From Thunnus maccoyii (Eukaryota; Chordata; Actinopteri; Scombriformes; Scombridae), in assembly GCF_910596095.1 (NCBI RefSeq), contig NC_056550.1:11406501-11470500 (forward strand): DNA of 64,000 bases, in the 5' to 3' direction. Below, one piece after another: positions 56,068 through 64,000 of the stretch. The translations under genes were made by a program, and so were the position numbers. The notes under the pieces were generated by a model. It saw nothing but the letters and a program-made list of their open reading frames with translations. It searched no databases and was not told the origin of the DNA. The stretch's first letter is position 1. Each line of letters starts with the position of its first letter.

Positions 56068-56675
56068 CAGTGGTGGAAGAATTAGTAGGTCCTTTACTTA
56101 AGTAAAAGTGTCAATACAGCAATGCAATCCAGGGGTCGGGCCCCCCCAAAGGGTCACCAGATAAATCTGAGGGTCGTGAGATGATTAATGGGAGAAGAAA
56201 GAAGAAAAAACAAAGTTCTGATACACAAATCTGTTTTCAGTTTTTGGACTTTTTCTCTAATCTTTGGTATTTGGTGAAATATTGGATCATTTGAAAATTT
56301 ATTGAAATGAAACCATGTGAGAAGTTTAGGGGGGGAAACCACTATTTAATGGAGCTGTTAACAACTCATAGACATCTGAAATGTGAACCCAACTACACAC
56401 TGCTTTTTTTAAGACGTCAAAAGCCAAAAAGGTTGGAAACCACTGGTTTAATATTTAACAATGTGTTGTATTTTAAAGGCTTGTTATATTTTCCATTGTG
56501 TCAAATCTTCAACTGAAAAGTAACTTAGGCTGTCAAATAAACATAGTGGAGCAGAAAGTACAATATTTCCCCTTGAAATGTAGTGGAGTGGAAGTATAAA
56601 GTAGCATCAAATGGAAATACTCAAGTAAAGTACAAGTACCTCGAAATTGTACTTGAGTTACTTTCCACAACTGTT
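56068..56675. mobile_element. Outer repeat (ACAGTGGTGGAAGAA..type) interrupted by a hAT-like repeat
   Basis: Starts ACAGTGGTGGAAGAATTAG then CCTTTACTTAAGTAAAAGTG. It ends AATACTCAAGTAAAGTACAA then TTGAGTTACTTTCCACAACTG, giving inverted termini of a common fish repeat. Bases 56128..56452 are a second element inserted into it. It lies in the mrps34 5' intron. Confidence 0.7.
56128..56452. mobile_element. Inner hAT-like non-autonomous element
   Basis: Left end CCAGGGGTCGGGCCCCCC then AAGGGTCACCAGA. The right end AGGTTGGAAACCACTGG reads CCAGTGGTTTCCAACC on the other strand, the usual hAT-type CAGTGGTTYYCAACC terminus. No coding is seen. Confidence 0.65.
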
Positions 56676-56809
56676 AGTTCATCAATTTCTTTTGTACCCA
56701 ACAGGCCTAAGAGCTCCTTTAGGTTCACATGTAACTAAATCACGTTTCTCTCTTGCAGGATAAGTGTTGACTGGTGTGTTGACTGGTGTGTGTCAGTGAT
56801 CACAGAATC

Positions 56810-59305
56810 ATGGCAAAGAAAAAGAGACTTCGCCTCATAGCAGAAATGGCTCGGAAGATCCGGGCGTACCGAGAGCTGAAGTCCCGGCCGCGGGAGTCCC
56901 AGAAGTATGCCATGGACTATGAGACGATGAGGCGGCCTCATACAGGGAAGATGCTGCCTGTACTGGCCTGGCAGGATGTCCGCAGGGAGAGCCGCCTCTT
57001 CTCCCTGCTGGCAGGCATGAGGATGTTCGGGGTGGGACGCCTCTTTACCCGCAAGTCCTGGCTGGAGGACCATACAGAGCCCAGCTACTGGCAGATCACC
57101 AAGGTCAAGGTGGACTACACATCTGAGGTGAGAGCGGGCCACATCCATTAACTGCCACTGAGTATTAGACCAGTCCCTCCAGGATTATTGCAGCCAAAAA
57201 TGCTTGATTTTGCAGCAGCTTTTCTCAAAAATTGGGATAGAATTTGCAATGTTTTATGTGCTCTTTTTGCAGTACAATATGGGAATTGGGAAAAATTGCA
57301 ATCAATGAAGAGTCATACTATGTAATCACTTACTTCGATAAAAAGCATACTACATATCACAGAAACAACTGTATTTCAGTGCTATTTTTTATTCTGAATC
57401 GTCGGCTCAAAGTAATATAAAAAAAGAAAATACTGTGCTTGAGTTTCATTCATAAACCTTTATTAAATACATTTTCACTTCAACATTAGCACCAAATAAA
57501 CTCAGTCAATAATGCAATGAAAATAAATCAATAACATGAAAATATAGTTTCATTTTCAAAGTACTTGTTTTTATGCTTGAGGTACATTATGTCCATCTTT
57601 TCTGTCTGAACAACATCATCTTGTATTCTTCTGACTAACTGAATGCAAACCTCATTTGGGAACATTTGGGAATTGTTTTGCTCGATCTATGGCAGTTAGT
57701 TTTGTTGGCATTTTGTCCATCCATCTGAATCCTTTCTGAATACGCGCTACGATGACATGTTACCAGGACCTGAAATGCAACAGTTGGCCAAAATCACAAG
57801 CGGATTGTTGATTTGGACATTTTATTAGGAAAAGTTGTGGTAATTTAGTGAAATTGCACATCTCTTGCAAATATTGCAGAGATTTCTTAAATTTGCGTTA
57901 ATTGTAGCAAATGCAAAATAATAGTTTACTGGAGGGACTGATTGTCATGCTTAATAAGTGAAGAATTAAGTTTAAAAACTGTTTGGGGGGAAGTTCTGAC
58001 CTGCTTCTTCTTGTGTCTGTCAGAACATGGATCATGGCAAAGCATGGGGAGTCCTCACCTATAAAGGTAAGACTGCACTCTGAGCATTTGACTTGAAACC
58101 AGGGAGATTTATTTGTCACACATTAGTCGTTACATTCTAAGATAAAATAAAAAAAATCTATCTAAATTTCTCTAGGCTGATTCCAGCAAAATAATTTAGA
58201 CAAGACTACTTTGGGGTCAACAGTTTTAAAACCGTGACCTTCATGTAAAGAAATAAAATTTACAGAAAGTATCATTTATATAATTCAAAAGTTAACTTGA
58301 AGAATTAAATCTGAAACATCAAATTAGAGCTGTAGCTAACAATTATTTTCAGTATTGATTAGTCTGCCAGGTATTTTCTTGATTAGTTTGTGTGCTGCAT
58401 AAAATGTCGGAAATAGTTTCCAAAATCCCAAGGTGATGTCTTCAGATGTCTTGTTTTGTCTGACCAACAGTATAAAACTCAAAGATATTTAATTTACAAT
58501 GATCACACATAGAAAAACTGAAAATGCTCAAAATTGAGAAGCTGGAATCAGAGACTGTTTTTGGCATTTTTGCCAGAGAAAATGGCTTAAATTATATCTA
58601 ATTGTATTTATTTATTCAAATGTTTTCCTATTTTGTCATTTATTTATTTGTGTATAGATGTATTTCCACTTATTTATCAGTATTTTATTTCCCCTTAGTA
58701 TTTCTAAAAATGTGCCATTTCCTAAATGTTTGGGAATTGTGAATCAAATTAATTGTCTAAATTTTATGAATGTTAATAATTATTTCTGAAAAATGTAAAC
58801 GGACAGTTCCAGTTTGACTTCACGTTTCCATCATACAGTCCACTTTGATGGACATTAGCTCAACCAATCGACTTGTGATTTTCAAGACCTGTTCAGATAT
58901 TGTATAAATAAAAATCATATACAGTATAATGGTCGACAGTAAGTGACAAAAAGGTTTGTGTAATAAAACTGCATTCAGTAACTTTGTTGCATTTTGTGCT
59001 CGGCAGGGAAACAGGAGAGCGAAGTCAAGGAGCTGGACAAGGTGATGTACCACGACTGGCGCCTGGTTCCCAAACACATGGAGCAGCAGTTCAAGGATGC
59101 TCAGCCTCTCCCGGAGCCACCTGTGCGTTACGTCGCGTACCCTCCGCTGCTGCGCGCCATGCTGCTCGCCCAACACAAGAAAACATCCGGCAGTGTAATG
59201 GCAGACGAGCCGGCTATGCCTTTGCAGAGGGACGTCCTTCTCAACAAAGACTATTTTCGCAGGCAAGAACAAGAGAAGCAGAGGACAGAGGGGACGCCGG
59301 TGTGA
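56810..59305 (+). CDS. mrps34: mrps34, mitochondrial small ribosomal subunit protein mS34, complete
   Basis: Metazoan-specific protein of the 28S mitochondrial ribosomal subunit, needed for small-subunit assembly and mitochondrial translation. Exons: 56810..57127, 58024..58066, 59007..59305; phases join to 219 residues (human 218). Sequence supporting the call includes [79 protein letters not shown] and [10 protein letters not shown]. The basic N-terminus suits mitochondrial import and rRNA binding. The ATG at 56810 is preferred over the in-frame ATG at 56786 because the family starts MAKKKR(L/R); the upstream one would add eight residues (MCVSDHRI). It follows spsb3 on the same strand, as in human 16p13.3. 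Intron 1 of the coding region carries a hAT-like copy. Confidence 0.96.
57171..57940. mobile_element. hAT-like non-autonomous element, copy B, with CAGTCCCTCCAG termini
   Basis: Starts CAGTCCCTCCAGGATTATTG and ends ACTGGAGGGACTG, a matched inverted pair. It is about 770 bp, with no coding. It shares long segments with the copy between nudt9 and mapk3 (1880..2642). No obvious 8-bp target duplication is left. Confidence 0.8.
58325..58580. mobile_element. hAT-like MITE, copy 3, right end lost
   Basis: Begins AGAGCTGTAGCTAACAATTA, a diverged form of the AGGGCTGCAACTAACGATTA start at 26517. It shares TCTTGTTTTGTCTGACCAAC with that copy's interior. The right inverted end is not recognisable. Confidence 0.6.
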
Positions 59306-59530
59306 TACCAGGGTTGTGAAGCTGAAGGACATTTTGGACTCAATCAGTGTTGACAGAAGAAGAAATAACGTCTTCTGTCAAAGCACTTTGGAAGCACTCG
59401 CCTCACCTGCTAAATCCTGGACTCAGATCAATTCTCTGCTATTGTCATCTGGAGTCAATCCTCTCTGTGTGTAAGATATATCTGTGTAATGTGCTAAATA
59501 TTAAATTGCTAAAATATGGCAACTAATGGT
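59306..59530 (+). other. mrps34 3' UTR
   Basis: Short non-coding tail after the TGA at 59303. The nearest polyadenylation signal is ATTAAA at 59500..59505; an AATAAA near 59729 is an alternative. Confidence 0.55.
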
Positions 59531-60984
59531 GAGTTTTTTGTTAATGCTTTTATACAGCCATGTAGCACTGAGAGTCTGCAGTAAACATCCAGACTGGGCA
59601 AACAATGAGGACATGACTTGTGTATAAGTTCTTTTCATGATGTAGTGATACTAAAACACCTTAAAATCTCATGTTTTATGTACCAGCAGAGAGAATGAAG
59701 TAGCAGCAGATATTGCCACAGACTATATAAAATAAATTAACATAAAAAAAGGATTAATTTGATGTGAAAAGCTTATTTTTGTTGATTAGACTTGTTGACT
59801 TGAGGCCTGTGTGGATGTTTCATCACTCTTCTATTAGTTTTGTTGCACCTGCTCAGGTGTGAAGAATTCAATCTCTGTCTTGGTTAGTAGTACATGGAAT
59901 TTTGTGGTCTTATGATTATTGGGTAAATTAACAATATTACTTTGTGTGTAGTGTTTCTAGAGAAAATGGATCCCAGCTATAATGTGCAAAAAGAAACTGG
60001 GGAGTTTTAATCATCTGCAGTAGCCAATATGTGTTGATTTCTGTAATACAGCCATTAAGATTACTGTAGAATCCTACATATGGTTTTACATTGTAATTCT
60101 TACAGTGTTCCTGGTGTTCTTCAATGAATTACTATAATATTTGTATAGCTATGTTTAAGATAGAACAATTATGAAGGTGCATCTGTGATACAGGGTAACT
60201 TATTTTTGACAGTAATCACTTCGTCAAACATACAGTGATACAGCAGGTCCTTGTACTTAATTCCCATCATTTAATGCATCTTGTCTATTAGTTCAACAAT
60301 TTTAATGTACAAAAGCTTGTAATAATTTCACAACAAATTAAGTGCAGCATGTTTCCATTGCTTATTGGCATCGTGTTTGCACAAGTAGATGCACAACAAA
60401 ACATTAACAGCAGCTATCATGTCACAGTGCTAAAGACGAGCCACCACAGGAAGCGGCTGCAATTTGAATTGTGGGGGACAGGACACCTGTATCCTACACT
60501 ATATGTCAAGACCTTGGCTATTAGGTCATACCACTAGTATCATTACTTCATGCATTAGATGTTGAGATTGTATAGAAGTCTGCTACTGCTAAGAAAAGAA
60601 AAAAAAGATGAAATGTTACATGACAAAAATAAATACTCATGGTTACCACCCTGGTTCTTGAGGCACTCAATGATTCTGAGCTGAATGTCACTGTTGGTTT
60701 TTGGTATCATTGCGGTTCCATTTGCTTATGGCACTTATAAATAGTATGTCGCTCATGTCCCACTATCATATGTGACTTCCATAAAAACATGCCTTTTTTA
60801 TGTGGCACACAGAGATGCTGAAATTAGTAAGAAGCAACATGAGCTATTGCAGAGTGCCGTACATCAGTTGGGAAGCGTACGTAATTTTGACTCGGTAATT
60901 TGTCAATAATTTTTTTGGAACTTATTTTTATTTCAGCATCTTGGCACAGTACAGACAATAAAGATATAATTAAATAATATTAGT
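59531..60984. other. Spacer between mrps34 and the L1-like fragment
   Basis: AT-rich. No gene, RNA or repeat family was recognised on either strand. Confidence 0.5.
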
Positions 60985-62180
60985 AATAGTAAGAATGTTT
61001 ACCTAGGATGCTCTATGTATTCCAAATGTTTCCTATTAAGATCCCAAGAACTACATTTATCTACTTGATATCAAGTTTCATCTGGCAGGGAAAGAGACAG
61101 CGCATTAGATTTAAAATAGATCCCAGACTGGGCTTGCCAAATGTAAGGTCAATTAAAACCAATGACAGCATGGATTAGTGAACGTACAGAGACGCGATGG
61201 CTCAACATTGAGAAATATCTATGCCAAGAAACAATCTGAAAATTACCATTCCTAGATGTTTCAGCAAAAGAAATTAGAATGAGTGAGTGGACTAGAGTTA
61301 CCTTGAATATATGTTATGAGATACAGACATCATTTAACTTGCCCAAGTCAGTCTCATCTCCTTCAAGCACAGGTCTGATAGGAATTTTACTCCCAACCTC
61401 CTAGACACTGGGTTTAAAATGTGGTCAGATTATGTACTTTTTCGAACATACAACATCTATTTCGTGAAGGCAACCTGAAATCATTTGAACAAATAAGGGC
61501 AGAATTTGGTCAAAACCAGACTTTTTCAGATTTTTACAGCTGAGAACTTTTCTAACCAAACATAAAGATTTGGACAAAATACTGAAATGGACAAATTCTG
61601 GATAAATGTGTAGATAGAGAACATGTTGGGCAAAGTCATCTAGGTTGTATCTGGCATATCTGTGTATGGACCCAAATAATTTGTATAAACAAAGGGTGGG
61701 AGACTGAATTGGAGCAGGAAATGCCAACAGACAAATGGGAGGAAGTATGCTCAGAGGCACAGCTAGTTACATGCTCAAATACATGGAGAAAATTTAAGTG
61801 GAAGACCATAACCAGGTTTTTTAGAACACCACATATAACCGCTAAGATAAACCCTTTGAATTGTGGGGCACAAGTGGGCAACTATATGCACACATTCTGG
61901 TCACTAGTGCCCAAAACTGAAAAATTACTGGAATCATGTATTTCGAGCTATGAGGGAAATAATGCATACTGACATCCTACAAGACCCAAGATTCTCCCTG
62001 CTGGGAATGACACCTGAGGGGATACAGCAAAGGAGTTAAAAATATTAAATGTGAAATGTATTGCGCTGAATTGATTAAAGCCCAGGCTAAAGGCTAAATT
62101 ATATACAATGTTGATGTGGAAACTTGAAGCCTCCAGTATACACACACTGAGAATGGACTTTACAGTGAAGTAGGACATCT
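60985..62180 (+). mobile_element. L1-like LINE 3'-end fragment
   Basis: The plus-strand translation, in broken frames, shows the C-terminal part of an L1-group ORF2: QMFPIKIPRTTFIYLISSFI then WQGKRQRIRFK, then KEIRMSEWTRVTLN, then SEAQLVTCSNTWRKFKWKTI with RFFRTPHITAKINP, then NCGAQVGN and TDILQDPRFSLLGMTPEGIQ. The NCG...H.FW.CP arrangement is the zinc-knuckle-like tail of fish L1 elements. Many stops make it inactive, and the 5' part is truncated as usual for LINEs. Confidence 0.8.
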
Positions 62181-62230
62181 TGTGTCCAGCAGTTAAACTT
62201 TAGAAATGAAAAATATTTACATATTCACTT

Positions 62231-62345
62231 AGATACTAAGTCATCATTATGAGATACTACGTCATTATTATGAGATACTAAGTCATTATTATAAGATACT
62301 AAGTCATTATTACGAAATATTTAGTCATTATTTTGAGATAGTTTC
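62231..62345. repeat. 21-bp minisatellite, about 5.5 units
   Basis: The unit TACTAAGTCATTATTATGAGA is repeated in tandem with one or two changes per unit (for example TACTACGTCATTATTATGAGA), ending in a diverged unit near 62345. An inverted remnant (CTCATTATAATGACTTA) follows directly. Confidence 0.85.
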
Positions 62346-62599
62346 TCATTATAATGACTTACAGGATATTTTTTTCATCACAGTGGCGGAAATGGGCTTC
62401 CATATTAACATGATAATTATTTTGTGGGAAAACCATATCAGACACCAATTATTATTCAAGGTAGAGTGTGGAGGGGGTCTTTAATTTTGACTATCTCTTA
62501 ATTTCGATTTACCATCAGTATTTTTACTTTATCATTCTTGCTTTTTTTGTTTTTTTGGTAGAACTCGGCCTGTATATTGATTATATGGGCTCAGTCATT

Positions 62600-62721
62600 C
62601 TCCTCGTGGTGAGCCTCGGAATACCACGTGACCCCGCCCTATTCCTTAGCAACGAGCGTGCGCGCGTCTGTTACGTACGTCCCTTATAGCGCCTTCCACG
62701 CTGCCCTGTCAACCGGCTACA
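62600..62721 (+). promoter_or_regulatory. nme3 promoter and 5' UTR (inferred)
   Basis: CpG-rich island after an AT-rich spacer. It has a perfect E-box CACGTG at 62625..62630, a GC box CCCGCCC at 62633..62639 and CGTGCGCGCG. It immediately precedes the nme3 start codon. Confidence 0.5.
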
Positions 62722-62767
62722 ATGATCTGCGTGTTCCTGACTATATTTTCCTACATCTTTCGGCCAG
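62722..62767 (+). CDS. nme3: nme3, nucleoside diphosphate kinase 3, first coding exon (partial)
   Basis: NME3 makes nucleoside triphosphates from diphosphates, and its hydrophobic N-terminus anchors it to the mitochondrial outer membrane. The exon encodes 15 residues plus one base: MICVFLTIFSYIFRP. Human NME3 begins MICLVLTIFANLFPA and its first coding exon, as I recall, ends at about the same place. The donor after 62767 is GTTGGT, which is weak but has GT. The kinase exons (expected ERTFLAVKPDG) are not seen in the remaining 1.2 kb and should lie off the right edge. Position after spsb3 and mrps34 on the same strand matches human 16p13.3, where NME3 is next to MRPS34. This short exon is easily missed. 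Confidence comes from the combination of sequence and synteny. Confidence 0.75.
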
Positions 62768-64000
62768 GTTGGTGATATACCTGTTTATACCCGTCATGTA
62801 TCATCTCCCGGCCCTTCACTTTCGTTTTTACCCGGATAACATGCTCTCAGAGCCCGCTGTGTGTGAGCATGACAGCCCGGCCGGGACAGATCCACGGAGG
62901 GAGACGTTGGCTAGCTGCAGAGGGGAGCGGAGTCAACCGGTGAAACTGTTGATAGAGCTTTTCAAATAATGCAATGTCTAACAGAAGTAATGTAGAGTGG
63001 CTTTAAAGTGTGTATAATAATACCCAGTCTGTGCGTTTTAACCTTAAAATAACCTTAGAAGATGTGTTAGCATGTTGCATGTCTTCTGCCTGTGTGGGTG
63101 AATCTACAATCAGCTAGTTAATCAGCGTCCATGTGTCCTCACTGTATCATACAGAGAGTTGATTCATTATCCTATTAATAGCTCGTGTGTTAGTGCGCTT
63201 ATGAGGCTGCTGCTGCTGCAATATGGGGCCGAAAAAAAGGTCACAGGGAGATCTGCATGGACTTGAAGATTTGGTGGTTAAACGTGCACGGATTGAGGAG
63301 CCTGGTGAGACATACCACAGCCAAAAAAATAATGTAATAATAGGGTTCAGGCGTTTTCCTCAGAGGAGTAAGTTTTTCCATCCATAGCTCTGCTGGTTTT
63401 CTGAGTTGGACGTAGTGTATGGGAGTCCAACAGTGTCTGCTAACTTAGTAACAAATTGCAGACTACATTTCTGACGATGCATGTAGTTTTTTTTTGGCTG
63501 GACTGCAGGGACCAGCCCTATAAACGTCACTGACTGACTGACTCACTGACTGAATGATGAAGTTATACCATTGGTTGGCCGAAGGACACCAAAGCTTGGG
63601 ACAGCCAAGTATCCCAGAAAGCCTTTCACACCAACTGGCAGCGATGGTGGAGATTAAGCTGTTGTAATTTTTGCTGTAGGACTGTTAATATTTCACTTTA
63701 TTAAGTTTTAATATTTTTTCAGGTGAGAAAGTGATCATTTAGATTCCCAATATGTGGTCAGTTTATCCATATAACGCCTTTTTGGAAATGCCTATGTTTT
63801 CGGAGATATGAGGAGCCGCTGGCCGGGTAAGACCAGCCGGTCATCAGTCATTGTCCATCATCATCCTTGAGGAGAACATGATCCGATGAACTGATCAGTG
63901 CAGCTCTTTGGTGATTTACTGCTGGCTTTAATGTCTGCATAGCATTTTGATATATGATACAATTCCTTTTGGAAGATAGATGTTGGTTTCACAGAAGAAA
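62768..64000. other. Probable nme3 intron 1 to window end
   Basis: No NDP-kinase exon is recognised. The first 200 bp are still CpG-rich. A possible exon-like frame at 63223..63304 is listed separately. A near-repeat of ACTGACTG/ACTCACTGACTG occurs near 63531-63553. Confidence 0.45.
63223..63304 (+). other. Exon-like open frame, unrecognised
   Basis: ATG at 63223 opens MGPKKRSQGDLHGLEDLVVK then RARIEEP, followed by a good donor CCTG/GTGAGA at 63304. The basic, charged composition looks protein-like, but I do not recognise it and no following exon is visible. It could be a chance frame within the nme3 intron or the first exon of another gene. Confidence 0.2.

Noticed and set aside
56786-56812. 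Upstream in-frame ATG for mrps34 at 56786
   Set aside because: It would add MCVSDHRI before MAKKKRLRL; the family starts at the MAKKK(R) methionine.
62628-62969. 113-codon frame over the nme3 promoter
   Set aside because: It begins at GTG and is out of frame with the recognised NME3 N-terminus at 62722; a CpG-island artefact.

Overview
The window is vertebrate nuclear DNA, almost certainly from a ray-finned fish of the spiny-rayed (acanthomorph) type. Every gene is broken into short exons by GT-AG introns. The proteins are clear orthologues of human genes, and the spaces between exons are littered with repeat types common in teleosts: short inverted-repeat DNA transposons, Tc1-like, hAT-like and piggyBac-like copies, LINE 3' ends, and AC, AT and GA microsatellites. 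No operons, CRISPR arrays, rRNA or tRNA genes were found. I recognised no LTR retrovirus-like or capsid-bearing element.

Layout, left to right: (1) 1-1.8 kb, first three coding exons of nudt9 (minus strand, runs off the left edge). (2) 1.8-3.0 kb, divergent promoter interval carrying an old hAT-like repeat. (3) 3.0-17.7 kb, mapk3 (ERK1), complete at 392 aa, with a probable intron in its 3' UTR. (4) 19.2-25.9 kb, gdpd3, complete at 315 aa. (5) 27.2-34.7 kb, ypel3, complete at 119 aa, with a piggyBac-like copy, a LINE end and a Tc1 copy in its introns. (6) 34.7-37.7 kb, gene-poor. (7) 37.7-43.7 kb, atp6v0c, complete at 155 aa. (8) 43.7-48.5 kb, repeat-rich spacer with a clean hAT insertion. (9) 48.5-54.8 kb, spsb3, complete at 368 aa. 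(10) 55.8-59.5 kb, mrps34, complete at 219 aa. (11) 59.5-62.6 kb, spacer with an L1-like LINE end and a 21-bp minisatellite. (12) 62.6-64 kb, promoter and 15-codon first exon of nme3, which runs off the right edge.

The genes do not form one pathway. They sit together by inheritance: mapk3-gdpd3-ypel3 keep the order and common strand of human 16p11.2, and spsb3-mrps34-nme3 match human 16p13.3, which also holds ATP6V0C. I found no new biological system. The most useful second looks are the TG repeat that replaces the polypyrimidine tract of the last mapk3 coding exon, a MiT/TFE M-box before atp6v0c, the tiny nme3 first exon, the hAT insertion with a perfect 8-bp target duplication, the piggyBac-like copy with a recognisable Cys-rich tail, and a perfect YY1-type motif within repeat-derived promoter DNA.
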